Part shown: positions 1-7,048 of the stretch, one piece after another
Layout of the letters: each line of letters begins with the position of its first letter
Numbering within the stretch: the stretch's first letter is position 1
Source: Halobacillus halophilus DSM 2266
GTDB taxonomy: Bacteria; Bacillota; Bacilli; Bacillales; Halobacillaceae
Length of the DNA: 64,000 bases
Direction of reading: 5' to 3'
Assembly: GCF_000284515.1 (NCBI RefSeq)
Contig: NC_017668.1
Location: 3,658,001-3,722,000 of the forward strand
Program-made: the position numbers and the translations under genes
The notes under the pieces: generated by a model
What the model saw: the letters and a program-made list of their open reading frames with translations, nothing else
Database searches by the model: none
Told to the model about the DNA's origin: nothing

Positions 1-225
1 CCTACCTCCAGGTCCTTGCTCATCTCCCCAATAAGAAGAGATCCATTTATTTTTTTCTAATCGTTTTAAAGAAAGGTAAAGCGTACCTTCTTTTAATTCA
101 AATTGTTCTTTGCTTTTTTCGCGAACTAATTTTGCTAATTCATAGCCATACATATCCCTAGTATGTAAAAGCGATAAAATCAACGTATCTATGTGACCTT
201 TTAGAACTTCTTTATTTATTTCCAA
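1..225 (-). CDS. PadR-family transcriptional regulator, N-terminal part (gene runs off the window)
   Basis: The 75 visible codons read as a PadR-type winged-helix domain: an N-terminal helix leading into MYGYELAKLVRE (about residues 25-36) and the wing-proximal motif EGTLYLSLKRLE (46-57). PadR proteins are small dimeric repressors of detoxification or membrane-protein genes. I chose the TTG at 225 because AGGTGAGG lies 8 nt upstream; a GTG at 234 sits too close to that site. The C-terminal dimerisation helix lies outside the window. The target genes are not visible here. Confidence 0.85.
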   Translation of the reverse strand, partial: MEINKEVLKGHIDTLILSLLHTRDMYGYELAKLVREKSKEQFELKEGTLYLSLKRLEKNKWISSYWGDEQGPGGR

Positions 226-283
226 TATTTTCACCTCACCTTACACTATAATTTTTAATACCTAATAATGCAATGTATTGTTG

Positions 284-319
284 TAAAAAAAAGGGCGACT
301 TTTTTAGAATCGCCCCCTT
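284..319 (-). terminator. Rho-independent terminator of the 379-732 lipoprotein gene
   Basis: Read on the minus strand, a GGGCGA-type stem (GGGGGCGA/TCGCCC) around a short A-rich loop is followed by eight Ts. It lies about 60 nt past the stop codon of the lipoprotein gene, with the palindromic repeat between them. Confidence 0.7.
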
Positions 320-323
320 TTAC

Positions 324-344
324 GTAAGACTCGGATTCGAGATA
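324..344 (-). repeat. Anchor repeat copy 1 (3' of small lipoprotein gene)
   Basis: GTAAGACTCGGATTCGAGATA, a variant of the 20-bp sequence GAAGACTCAGTTTCGAGATA. The inner CTCGGATTCGAG is nearly palindromic. It lies 35 nt past the stop of the gene at 379-732. Confidence 0.7.
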
Positions 345-378
345 TCACTTACTTTTGTATCGTAGCTAGTTATATTTC

Positions 379-732
379 TTAATTTGAAAGTTCTTTTAAT
401 TTTGCTACTGCTTCTTCCATATCATATGTTTTATACTCTAACTTTTTGAACTCTCCTCCACCAATTTCATATATTAACACTGCTGGAACTTGTTCTATTT
501 CAACTTGTGGGTGTTGTTCTTTAACATCTTCTAAACTTGTTAAGAATTTTATTTCGTGGAATTTTTCTGATGAAACGTTTATTTCTTCTGTAATCATCTC
601 GTCCGTTTTATCATCTCCATTTTGTACTACCAAAACGGAATATAATTTTTCTTCTCCTCCATTACCAGTACACCCAACTAGTAAGCTGAAAGTGATAGTA
701 AGCATTAAGAAGATAACCACTTTACCTTTCAC
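379..732 (-). CDS. Small lipoprotein of unknown function
   Basis: 117 residues with a lipoprotein signal peptide: a lysine-containing n-region, a hydrophobic core at about 5-19 and the lipobox LLVGC with Cys21 as the lipidation site, so the mature protein should sit on the outer face of the membrane. The mature part is acidic and predicted mixed alpha/beta; I recognise no family. The start is a GTG with GGAGG 8 nt upstream. It is the leftmost of a run of small leftward genes, each with its own spacer, so it is probably transcribed alone. A terminator hairpin and a copy of the palindromic repeat follow its stop. Confidence 0.7.
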   Translation of the reverse strand: MKGKVVIFLMLTITFSLLVGCTGNGGEEKLYSVLVVQNGDDKTDEMITEEINVSSEKFHEIKFLTSLEDVKEQHPQVEIEQVPAVLIYEIGGGEFKKLEYKTYDMEEAVAKLKELSN

Positions 733-873
733 TGTTTATGCCTCCAAACTCAGTTATCTTTTAATTAGGGATTACTACATATACGATTTTACAAAGGTAT
801 AGTTTCATTACTCACTAAACTGCATCGTTAGTGAAATAGCGTTTTTACTTATTCAAGAAGTGCCCCCTTTTCT

Positions 874-894
874 ATAAGACTCGAATTCAAGGTA
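874..894 (-). repeat. Anchor repeat copy 2 (3' of second lipoprotein gene)
   Basis: ATAAGACTCGAATTCAAGGTA, a divergent copy of the anchor. A CCCCCTTTT tract precedes it, as in the other copies. It lies 86 nt past the stop of the gene at 980-1516. Confidence 0.6.
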
Positions 895-979
895 TTCTAA
901 ACATATACTGACTTGGCCAGCCTCCAATTTCATAATAACCGGCTACCCTTTACACTTACTGGCCTCGTTATTATCTCTT

Positions 980-1516
980 TTATGTTGGATTGGGAACCTC
1001 AAAATAGTAAGCTACTGAATAAATGATTTTTGTATTGTCGCTGTCGTTGCTTCTCCAATTAAAATTCACTATATAAGTGATTTCCTCTCCCTTATCACCA
1101 GTGACTTCAATAACATTCTTATCTGCTGTTTCTTGAATTCCGGTAGCGCCTTGTTGCTGATGATACAGAATTTGATCTGGCCTAGGGAAAGTATTTGGAA
1201 TCCTAATCTCTATTTGATCGCCTATGCTAGCATCAATTTTCTTTGGTTTTATTTCTTGCTTTATCTTATTTAATGGCAAATCATTACCCTCAGAACATTC
1301 AGCAGAAGTCTTACACTTCAGTTTATATTTCGCCTCATAAGCTTTATTGTTATAAATAAATTGCACTTTATCAAGTTGATCTACATCTATTTTGTCTGCT
1401 ATTTGATCCGTACTAGCTTTATTTGAGTTTTGAGACTCCTCCTTATTAGAACTCCCTAGTGGAGAACAAGCCCCTAAAACAATTGTAACTAGCATAATGA
1501 AAATTAATTGCTTCAT
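980..1516 (-). CDS. Lipoprotein of unknown function
   Basis: 178 residues from the ATG preceded by AAGGAG, giving the signal peptide MKQLIFIMLVTIVLGACSP with a clear lipobox (Cys17). A longer frame upstream adds a poorly supported N-terminus, so it was not used. The mature protein starts with a Ser/Asn/Glu-rich linker and continues with a beta-rich domain holding two cysteines in CKTSAEC (about residues 67-73), which could form a disulfide on the outer face. No family recognised. It is followed by a divergent anchor repeat. Confidence 0.7.
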   Translation of the reverse strand: MKQLIFIMLVTIVLGACSPLGSSNKEESQNSNKASTDQIADKIDVDQLDKVQFIYNNKAYEAKYKLKCKTSAECSEGNDLPLNKIKQEIKPKKIDASIGDQIEIRIPNTFPRPDQILYHQQQGATGIQETADKNVIEVTGDKGEEITYIVNFNWRSNDSDNTKIIYSVAYYFEVPNPT

Positions 1517-1664
1517 TCTTAGTCTCCTTCTTTGGTAGATATAATAATAATTTATAATTAATTGGGTGGTAAAATGCTGCGGCAACATAATCATACGAAA
1601 AGCGCGAAAAAGCCAGCTAAAGATGCTGACTTTAGGAACCGGTAATTCAGATAAGCCCCCTATA

Positions 1665-1688
1665 CATGAAAACTCAGTACTGAGATAA
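1665..1688 (-). repeat. Anchor repeat copy 3
   Basis: ATGAAAACTCAGTACTGAGAT follows a CCCCCTATAC tract. The core CTCAGTACTGAG is a perfect 12-bp palindrome, so the bases changed relative to other copies have changed in pairs. It lies only 7 nt past the stop of the gene at 1695-1844. Confidence 0.55.
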
Positions 1689-1694
1689 ATATGC

Positions 1695-1844
1695 TTAGCC
1701 TAACAGAATTGATCCGAAATATAAGAAACTCATACTAAGAAAGACAAAAGAAAACGTGGTTATTGGTTTTGGTAATTTCCCTTTGAAATAAATCAACACT
1801 AAGCCGATCAATATATGAACAGCTATAAATAGGAAAATGAACAT
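1695..1844 (-). CDS. Tiny two-helix membrane protein (49 residues)
   Basis: The frame ATG to TAA encodes 49 residues with two hydrophobic stretches (about 2-20 and 31-48) separated by the basic loop KGKLPKP, as expected for a small hairpin membrane protein. A GGAG lies upstream but at a long spacing (about 12 nt), which weakens the call. Orientation, spacing and the anchor repeat directly after the stop match its neighbours. Function unknown. Confidence 0.55.
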   Translation of the reverse strand: MFIFLFIAVHILIGLVLIYFKGKLPKPITTFSFVFLSMSFLYFGSILLG

Positions 1845-1906
1845 CTTATTCCATCACTCCTAGCAATTTAAGACTCGATATCAAAATTATTTTGAAAAGG
1901 TAACTT

Positions 1907-2038
1907 TTACTCATTCTCTTCTTCATAATATTTTTCTAAAAATCGAACTCTTTTCTCTAACTTCTTATTTCTAACAGCAGCTTCTAAATATGCCCCGACT
2001 GCCACTGCAAATGCAAACCAAGATATTAACCAATCCAA
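1907..2038 (-). CDS. Tiny membrane protein with a charged coiled-coil tail (43 residues)
   Basis: Starts at TTG with GGAGG placed 9 nt upstream, a strong ribosome-binding site. Residues 3-21 form one transmembrane helix and residues 22-43 a highly charged helix rich in Lys, Arg and Glu, with the look of a short coiled coil facing the cytoplasm. It resembles the many single-pass miniproteins of Bacillaceae that bind larger membrane complexes, but no partner is evident. A degenerate anchor (AAGACTCGATATC, about 1869-1881) follows its stop. Confidence 0.65.
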   Translation of the reverse strand: MDWLISWFAFAVAVGAYLEAAVRNKKLEKRVRFLEKYYEEENE

Positions 2039-2092
2039 CTGATTTTCCCTCCGGTACAATATTTTATCTTATTATAGAAAAGCCCCATTTAC

Positions 2093-2113
2093 GTAAGACT
2101 CAGTTTCGAAATA
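2093..2113 (-). repeat. Anchor repeat copy 4
   Basis: GTAAGACTCAGTTTCGAAATA, one base from the main anchor in its core, after a CCCCATTTAC tract. It lies 52 nt past the stop of the gene at 2165-2440. Confidence 0.7.
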
Positions 2114-2164
2114 CCTCTAACTTTTCTTATACCCTTTAGTGAAGATGCATTTTACACATAAGTT

Positions 2165-2440
2165 TTATGTCCCAAAGTTACCGAACAATATCATCCCAAC
2201 AATATAAATCAGTGCGACCCCCAGCCCTATCATCCCCAGAGAAGAAATGGATAAAACAATTATTTTCAGACGACCTTTCTCGCTAAATAGTGCAGTAATA
2301 AAAGAACCCAATAAAAGAACTAATAATAATGATGCGCCAACAGGACTAGATAAAGTATTCATTATTTGTGGAACAACAAAAAAGATAAGTATAAAAATAG
2401 TCATTAATGATAAAGAAATTGGTGCCAAATATTTTTTCAA
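2165..2440 (-). CDS. Small membrane protein of unknown function
   Basis: 91 residues from a TTG preceded by GGAG at 9 nt; an upstream in-frame TTG at 2461 overlaps that site and is less likely. Three hydrophobic helices (about 5-25, 33-51 and 61-85) with short loops; KGRLK lies between helices 2 and 3, suggesting an inside loop. No family recognised. Confidence 0.6.
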   Translation of the reverse strand: MKKYLAPISLSLMTIFILIFFVVPQIMNTLSSPVGASLLLVLLLGSFITALFSEKGRLKIIVLSISSLGMIGLGVALIYIVGMILFGNFGT

Positions 2441-2546
2441 CAAACACCACTCCTCGCTCAAATTTATTATGAAGGTACACTGGATTTAGAAACTATCTAA
2501 ATGCTAAGAAAGACGATTACCCTTATTAAGCAATCGCCCCCGTTTA

Positions 2547-2568
2547 GTGAAGACTCGAATCCGAGATA
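2547..2568 (-). repeat. Anchor repeat copy 5
   Basis: GTGAAGACTCGAATCCGAGATA preceded by CAATCGCCCCCGTTTA, the 3' half of a terminator-like hairpin. It lies 33 nt past the stop of the gene at 2601-2846. Confidence 0.7.
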
Positions 2569-2600
2569 CTTTGGATTTTTTTCAACTAACACAACCACCC

Positions 2601-2846
2601 TCAGGTAATAATTAATTCTAACGCTGCCACCCACATGAGAGAAATAGCTGCTATGTAAATAATTGAGTATGTTCTGCTCATTCCTTTTTCAGGCATTTCT
2701 ACGAACTCTTTAATTATCAAAGATGGAGCTAAAAACAGCCATATAAACATCCACGAAAAAGGGATGTTAGTAAATAAATCAACCAAAAACATTACACCTG
2801 CGATTAATAACAAACTTCTACTTATGTACTTTGCTATCTTTTGCAT
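2601..2846 (-). CDS. Small membrane protein of unknown function
   Basis: 81 residues starting at ATG with GAGGAGGG immediately upstream. Three hydrophobic segments (about 9-27, 29-46 and 58-79) with a basic N-terminus. It starts 37 nt after the stop of the gene at 2883-3152 with no repeat or hairpin between them, so these two probably form the only two-gene operon in this run. Confidence 0.65.
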   Translation of the reverse strand: MQKIAKYISRSLLLIAGVMFLVDLFTNIPFSWMFIWLFLAPSLIIKEFVEMPEKGMSRTYSIIYIAAISLMWVAALELIIT

Positions 2847-2882
2847 ATGCCCTCCTCACTTAATGGAATCCTCATTCCAAAC

Positions 2883-3152
2883 TTATTTCTTATTTTCCTT
2901 TTCGTCTATTTCGTATGTCTCTGCTTGATCTAAAGGATCTATAAAATCCCCGTCATCGTATCTAAACTTGTCAGAATGACGATCAGGGTGACCTAACATA
3001 TGAGAATACTTATGTAGACGGATTTGTCTAATAATTAGAGCAAAAACACATCCCCCTAATGCTACATATAATCCAGTCTCATAGTTGAAGTAGATAGATA
3101 TAAAAAACAATAAGAGAGATGGAACAGCAATGATAGCTTGAAATAACTTCAA
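2883..3152 (-). CDS. Small membrane protein with hydrophilic C-terminal tail
   Basis: 89 residues from a TTG with AGGAG 8 nt upstream; an in-frame GTG at 3161 overlaps the ribosome-binding site. Two transmembrane helices (about 4-21 and 26-43) are followed by a His/Asp/Glu-rich cytoplasmic tail containing HPDRHSDKF and a very acidic end. The His/Asp cluster could bind metal, but that is a guess. It is probably the first gene of a pair with 2601-2846. Confidence 0.6.
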   Translation of the reverse strand: MKLFQAIIAVPSLLLFFISIYFNYETGLYVALGGCVFALIIRQIRLHKYSHMLGHPDRHSDKFRYDDGDFIDPLDQAETYEIDEKENKK

Positions 3153-3292
3153 AATTTTCACTCCTTTATGATAAAAATATTAAAAGAAATCGCAGTGATA
3201 TTTATAAAGAGCAATACTCTTCATTCCTAAAAAAACAGTATATCTTTTGTACGAACTGAAACAGCTTTAGTTTCAGACTCTCTAATATGGAT

Positions 3293-3387
3293 AAACTAAG
3301 TCTTCAACTAACCTGCCCATTAACGAAAAAGCGATTGCTCATATTGAACAATCGCCCCCTTTACCGGATGACTTGAATCCAAGATAA
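3293..3387 (-). repeat. Full-length composite of anchor, hairpin and inverted anchor (copy 6)
   Basis: Left to right: a partial inverted anchor with TCTTCAACTAACCTGCCC (about 3300-3318), a hairpin with GCGATTG/CAATCGC arms (about 3331-3353), the CCCCCTTTA tract, and the anchor variant GGATGACTTGAATCCAAGAT (from 3366). Its core CTTGAATCCAAG keeps outer pairing through a paired C-G to T-A change relative to the other copies. It lies between two small genes, 37 nt past the stop of the one at 3424-3696, for which the hairpin may act as terminator. Confidence 0.65.
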
Positions 3388-3423
3388 TTCACCGTTATTT
3401 TTATTACTAAAAACTTCTTTTAC

Positions 3424-3696
3424 CTACGTTATCAAAAAAATAATCGAAGTAACTAGAAACGGTGCACCGAATATGCCAATCATCATTCCTAACCTTCTTT
3501 CTTCTCTATCTCCTTTATCTGTTGAAGCTACATTTAATTCAGACCTTCTAATAAAAGTTTTCATAAGGAAAGCAGAAATTAACGCTGACCCAAAACCGAT
3601 AATATTAACTAAACTAATGAACATTTTCAGGCTAATGAATATTGTAATTGACAATATAATTAATAATAAGAAACCATATACTATTGCCTTTTTCAA
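3424..3696 (-). CDS. Small membrane protein of unknown function
   Basis: 90 residues from a TTG 7 nt after GAGG. Helices at about 4-23, 26-46 and 70-89 flank a hydrophilic loop with the charged stretch DKGDREERR (about 60-68). No family recognised. Followed by the composite repeat. Confidence 0.6.
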   Translation of the reverse strand: MKKAIVYGFLLLIILSITIFISLKMFISLVNIIGFGSALISAFLMKTFIRRSELNVASTDKGDREERRLGMMIGIFGAPFLVTSIIFLIT

Positions 3697-3795
3697 TATC
3701 ACACCTCTTTCTTTATTTTAATCTGGGCAAAACCTATTAAAGTAAAGCTCTCGTTTACGGAAAACGCAAATTCAATATTCCTTCAGGACGCCCTG

Positions 3796-3993
3796 TTAGT
3801 TAAAATTATTAACTTTTGGAGATTTCAGTAAAAGCAAATAGCAAACCATTAATAATCCTATAGGTATACTCATTTCCCATTTTATCGAGTCACCCATTAT
3901 CGTACTGTAATAAATCAATACTAATATACTTAGAATAAAAATAGCATTTGATAAGTTATTTATAAAATTGAATGTTTTCGTGGATATTTTCAC
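3796..3993 (-). CDS. Small two-helix membrane protein of unknown function
   Basis: 65 residues from a GTG with GGAGG 8 nt upstream; the annotated-looking ATG-like start at 4014 precedes that site and is not used. Two transmembrane helices (about 14-32 and 41-57) and a basic N-terminus. A strongly degenerate anchor-like sequence (3755-3778) follows. It is the gene of the small-gene run closest to the integrase element, and is transcribed away from it. Confidence 0.55.
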   Translation of the reverse strand: MKISTKTFNFINNLSNAIFILSILVLIYYSTIMGDSIKWEMSIPIGLLMVCYLLLLKSPKVNNFN

Positions 3994-4072
3994 GCATAAT
4001 CCCTCCTTTAGCAACTTGCATAATCTACTTATTCATACGATTTAATAATAAATTCGTTTCAAAATCCTCTAA

Positions 4073-4132
4073 TATCTCGAAACTGAGTCTTCAACTAACC
4101 TGCCCTTTAGCGAAAGACTCAGTTTCGAGATA
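4073..4132. repeat. Inverted pair of anchor repeats
   Basis: TATCTCGAAACTGAGTCTTC (4073-4092) and GAAAGACTCAGTTTCGAGATA (4112-4132) are inverted around a 19-nt spacer containing AACCTGCCCTTTAGC. This looks like the two ends of the larger elements at 33.9, 48.6 and 63.1 kb with the interior missing, or a composite repeat lacking its hairpin. Confidence 0.8.
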
Positions 4133-4449
4133 ACTATCCCTGAGGGAGCAAAATTCGACTTTTAAATCTTAAAAGTAGATAACCTGAGGGTATCACAGGT
4201 TTAAATTATTGGAAATAAGTCCCTTACCACCATCATCTTGTATATTGTGACTTCATTTAGCTTATGATGGATACTTTCATATATTTAATAGCAGTTTAGG
4301 ATATTATCATTGGACTTTAACTTTGATTTTTTCACCCCGTTTTTCACAGTAAACTACAAGAAACTCCATTTCTACTTCAGTACAAATACATCCAATTATA
4401 TTTGATTTATTTTCAACCATTGCCAATCTATTGAGAGTTATAATTCCAT
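4133..4449. other. Non-coding spacer, possible left edge of the integrated element
   Basis: An AT-rich stretch with no frame I can support. It contains two imperfect CCTGAGGG motifs (about 4140 and 4190). A 37-codon leftward frame near 4325-4430 has no good ribosome-binding site. The left junction of the integrase element should be in this stretch, but no att repeat could be defined because the other end is not certain. Confidence 0.4.
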
Positions 4450-4479
4450 TTGCAAAATAGGAACATTTGTTCGTATAAT
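4450..4479 (+). promoter_or_regulatory. SOS-type promoter: LexA box inside a sigma-A promoter for immA-int
   Basis: TTGCAA (4450-4455) and TATAAT (4474-4479) are 18 bp apart, and the spacer contains GAACATTTGTTCG (4461-4473), which matches the Bacillus LexA consensus GAAC-N4-GTTC. LexA bound here would block RNA polymerase, so the downstream genes should be induced by DNA damage (inference). Transcription would start near 4486, which excludes the ATG at 4478 as the start of the next gene. Confidence 0.7.
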
Positions 4480-4501
4480 GTTTTCAAGGAAGGTGAATCG
4501 T

Positions 4502-4981
4502 ATGAATTTTCCACAATACACAACAACAGCACTAGAGGACTGGGTAACCAATTGGTACTTAAATCGCAATTTCCACTACCCAAATGAATTAATACTACCT
4601 AAAATAGCCATGCACTACGAAATCTTCGTCAAATATAAACCATTCGCATCACATTACACACGGTTTGGACGGTACAAAGAAATCGTCCTTAATTCTACTC
4701 TTGATAAAGCAACTCAGCGTGAGCAGTTCTTCCATGAACTCTGTCACGCTGTACGGCATGTAGGAAAACAAACAATGCTTTTAGATGCCTTCAGAGAGCT
4801 CCAGGAGCGAGATGCTAACCATTTCACGCTCTATGCTGCTCTTCCTCATCATATGATTATGAATTATGACTTTAATGAGTCTGAGCTTATCGAACGATGG
4901 GCTCACGACTTTGGAGTTTCTTATGAATTATGTGAAGAGCGTCTTATTAAGATTATCAGGCTTTCAGGTTGTACCAAGTGA
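4502..4981 (+). CDS. ImmA/IrrE-family metallopeptidase-like protein
   Basis: 159 residues from an ATG preceded by AAGGAAGGTGA at about 6 nt. The zinc-protease motif HELCH is at residues 78-82 (two His ligands plus the catalytic Glu). In ICEs and prophages ImmA-type proteases cleave a cognate repressor after DNA damage; here no ImmR-like repressor is next to it, and the gene appears to be under LexA control instead. The C-terminal part (WAHDFGVSYELCEERL, from about 143) is typical of the family. The integrase starts 42 nt downstream, so the two are likely co-transcribed. Confidence 0.75.
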   Translation: MNFPQYTTTALEDWVTNWYLNRNFHYPNELILPKIAMHYEIFVKYKPFASHYTRFGRYKEIVLNSTLDKATQREQFFHELCHAVRHVGKQTMLLDAFRELQERDANHFTLYAALPHHMIMNYDFNESELIERWAHDFGVSYELCEERLIKIIRLSGCTK

Positions 4982-5022
4982 TTCCTTACAGATTATTAGA
5001 ATAAAGTTAGGAGGTGGAATCT

Positions 5023-6234
5023 ATGGCAAGCTATCAAAAAAGAGGTGGAAATTCTTTTTTGCTTATTGTTGAAGCTGGCTACAATGCTAAAGGGAGAAGA
5101 ATTCGAAGAACAAAAACAATACGTGTAGAAGAATCTCTTTTAAAAACGAAGCGTAAATTAGAGAACCATTTAAACCAAGAATTAGTAAAGTTTGAAATGG
5201 AAGTACAAGCCGGAGAATATATTGCTCCCGAGAAAAAAACGATAGCAGCTTTTAAAGAGGACTGGCTTGAGAAACATGCAGTAAAGAACTTGGCTCTACG
5301 TACCCGCCAAAACTACGAAGAAAAGCTTAACAATTATATCCTCCCCTTTCTCGGACATATGAAAGTATCTGAAGTTAAACCCATTCACATTGTCAACTTT
5401 ATGAATGAGGTCTCTAAGCCTGAAGCTTCTAAGCGTAAAAGAGAAGGCTTATCAGATAGCACTCTATATGAGATTGATAAAACCTTGAGAGTGTTATTCA
5501 ATAGGGCAGTTGAATGGAGAATAATCTCGAAAAGTCCCCTCTCTGATCTTAGACGCCCTAAGATTAAACGCAAGGAAATGAAATTTCTTGAAGGTGATGA
5601 GGTTCATAATTTATTCGAGGCTTTGCAGAATGAACCATCCCACTGGAGGCTATATTTTCTGACTGCTACTATTGGCGGATTCAGAAGAGGTGAACTAATT
5701 GCTTTACAATGGTCGGACATTGATTTTGAGAATGAAGAAATCATCATAACTAACAGCATTCCCGCTTTCGAAAATGGGAAGCCCCACATAAAAAGCACCA
5801 AAACTAATGAATATTCCCGCCACGTTCCAATGCCTTCCTGGTACATGGAGTTGCTAAAAGAGCACAAATTGGAGTATAGCAAGGAGAAACTACAATTAGG
5901 TGCTGATTGGCAAGGAGAGGGCTTTGAATTTATATTTCATAGTGGTGAAGGAAAACCTTATTGGCCGGCTTCAGCTACAAGAAAATGGAGTGAAATTAGA
6001 AAAAAGTACAATATAAAGAATGTTCGCTTGCACGATCTTCGTCACACCATGGTTACGCTATTAATTGAGGAAGGTGCTGCTCTAAAAGCTATTCAACAAC
6101 GAGCTGGTCACTCAAGTAGTAAGATCACTTCAGATGTTTATGGACACTTAACGAAAAAGGTTAGTCGATCAACAGCAGAGAAATTTGAAAAATATAACCC
6201 AAATTATAAGACCGCTAAAGAATCCTCCAATTAA
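5023..6234 (+). CDS. int: Tyrosine recombinase / integrase
   Basis: 403 residues from the ATG 8 nt after AGGAGG; a GTG at 5014 overlaps that site. N-terminal arm-binding region (about 1-60), SAM-like core-binding domain (about 65-165, with a basic linker), and catalytic domain with all expected residues visible: Arg221 in GGFRRGEL, His337 and Arg340 in LHDLRHT, His363 in RAGHSSS and Tyr373 in DVYGHL. The family integrates and excises phages and ICEs at short att sites. It lies between immA and the nuclease gene in a compact rightward operon. The insert I see helps mainly phage/ICE-type assignment; I see no sign of the extra integron-integrase helix, but this was not aligned. Confidence 0.93.
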   Translation: MASYQKRGGNSFLLIVEAGYNAKGRRIRRTKTIRVEESLLKTKRKLENHLNQELVKFEMEVQAGEYIAPEKKTIAAFKEDWLEKHAVKNLALRTRQNYEEKLNNYILPFLGHMKVSEVKPIHIVNFMNEVSKPEASKRKREGLSDSTLYEIDKTLRVLFNRAVEWRIISKSPLSDLRRPKIKRKEMKFLEGDEVHNLFEALQNEPSHWRLYFLTATIGGFRRGELIALQWSDIDFENEEIIITNSIPAFENGKPHIKSTKTNEYSRHVPMPSWYMELLKEHKLEYSKEKLQLGADWQGEGFEFIFHSGEGKPYWPASATRKWSEIRKKYNIKNVRLHDLRHTMVTLLIEEGAALKAIQQRAGHSSSKITSDVYGHLTKKVSRSTAEKFEKYNPNYKTAKESSN

Positions 6235-6304
6235 ATCAAATGAGGTGAATAATATACATGTTCCCTGTCCAATACTTGAATATCTAGTTTAGGGAGGGCG
6301 AACA

Positions 6305-6907
6305 TTGATTTACTTTGAAGTAGCTATTGCTGTACTGTTAGTCGTGGCTTTTATCCATTTTCAACTGACTAAAAGGAAGAATCGCTATCAAACCGCTTTA
6401 CTTTATAACCATTTAGCATCAAATGAAGAAATGAAAAAAACTCTTGCTATGGGATTATATTTAAGATTTAGAAAAGAGAACCTTGACCAGAATTTAAAAC
6501 TTTCTCCTTCTTATCTTAGACAAAACCCTGATTCATTTGAAGACTTCGTTGCTGATATTTACCAAAAGGCAAAAGGAGGTTCTACTTGGGTAACACCTTC
6601 TTCAGGTGATTTTGGAGTTGATTTTGAGCATAGAACTGAAAAAGGACTATTCCTAGGCCAAGTAAAGTGTTATTCGGAAGACTTGGACTTTTCTCCTATA
6701 GCGTTGATTCATTCTAACATGGTTAAGAGTGGAGCTGAAGGCGGCTACGTCATAACAACCAGCTCTTTTACTCCTTTAGCAAGAAAGTACGCAGAACGGC
6801 TAAACAACATTGATCTGATTGATGGTGTAAAATTGGTGGAACTTTGGATTGAAGGACTGGAAGATACCGAGCAAGAATTAAATACTCTGGTTCCAGAAAT
6901 TAATTAA
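6305..6907 (+). CDS. Membrane-anchored Mrr-like restriction endonuclease-fold protein
   Basis: 200 residues from a TTG 8 nt after AGGGAGGG. One transmembrane helix at about 4-21 anchors a cytoplasmic PD-(D/E)XK domain: the family signature appears as GDFGVDFE (101-108) followed by GQVKCY (118-123), with Asp106, Gln119 and Lys121 as likely active-site residues. Mrr-like proteins cut modified or foreign DNA. Genes like this often travel with integrases. It is the last gene of the element; a terminator and likely integrase-binding repeats follow. Confidence 0.75.
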   Translation: MIYFEVAIAVLLVVAFIHFQLTKRKNRYQTALLYNHLASNEEMKKTLAMGLYLRFRKENLDQNLKLSPSYLRQNPDSFEDFVADIYQKAKGGSTWVTPSSGDFGVDFEHRTEKGLFLGQVKCYSEDLDFSPIALIHSNMVKSGAEGGYVITTSSFTPLARKYAERLNNIDLIDGVKLVELWIEGLEDTEQELNTLVPEIN

Positions 6908-6962
6908 AGTCCGGCTCTAAGAACCAATCTGTTGTTTATGTAGAAAGCTTATTTTTATAATC

Positions 6963-6982
6963 CGTCAACAATTCGTCAACAA
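6963..6982 (+). repeat. Tandem CGTCAACAA repeats, possible integrase arm sites
   Basis: CGTCAACAA at 6963-6971 and again at 6974-6982, 2 bp apart, just downstream of the last gene of the element. Short direct repeats near an att core commonly bind the integrase N-terminus; here this is inferred from position only. The remainder of 6907-7292 holds the terminator below and no gene I can support. Confidence 0.4.
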
Positions 6983-7007
6983 CTCCAAAAACCGAATAAA
7001 ACACGAA

Positions 7008-7048
7008 AGCCACAAACCCTTTAGTACCAAGGTTTGTGGCTCTTTATT
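7008..7048 (+). terminator. Terminator after the nuclease gene, possible att region
   Basis: AGCCACAAACC (7008-7018) pairs with GGTTTGTGGCT (7031-7041), followed by a T-rich tract. Together with the direct repeats it marks the right part of the element. Confidence 0.7.

Noticed and set aside
4325-4430. Leftward frame of 37 codons in the spacer before immA
   Set aside because: No good ribosome-binding site and no feature beyond length; chance frame likely.
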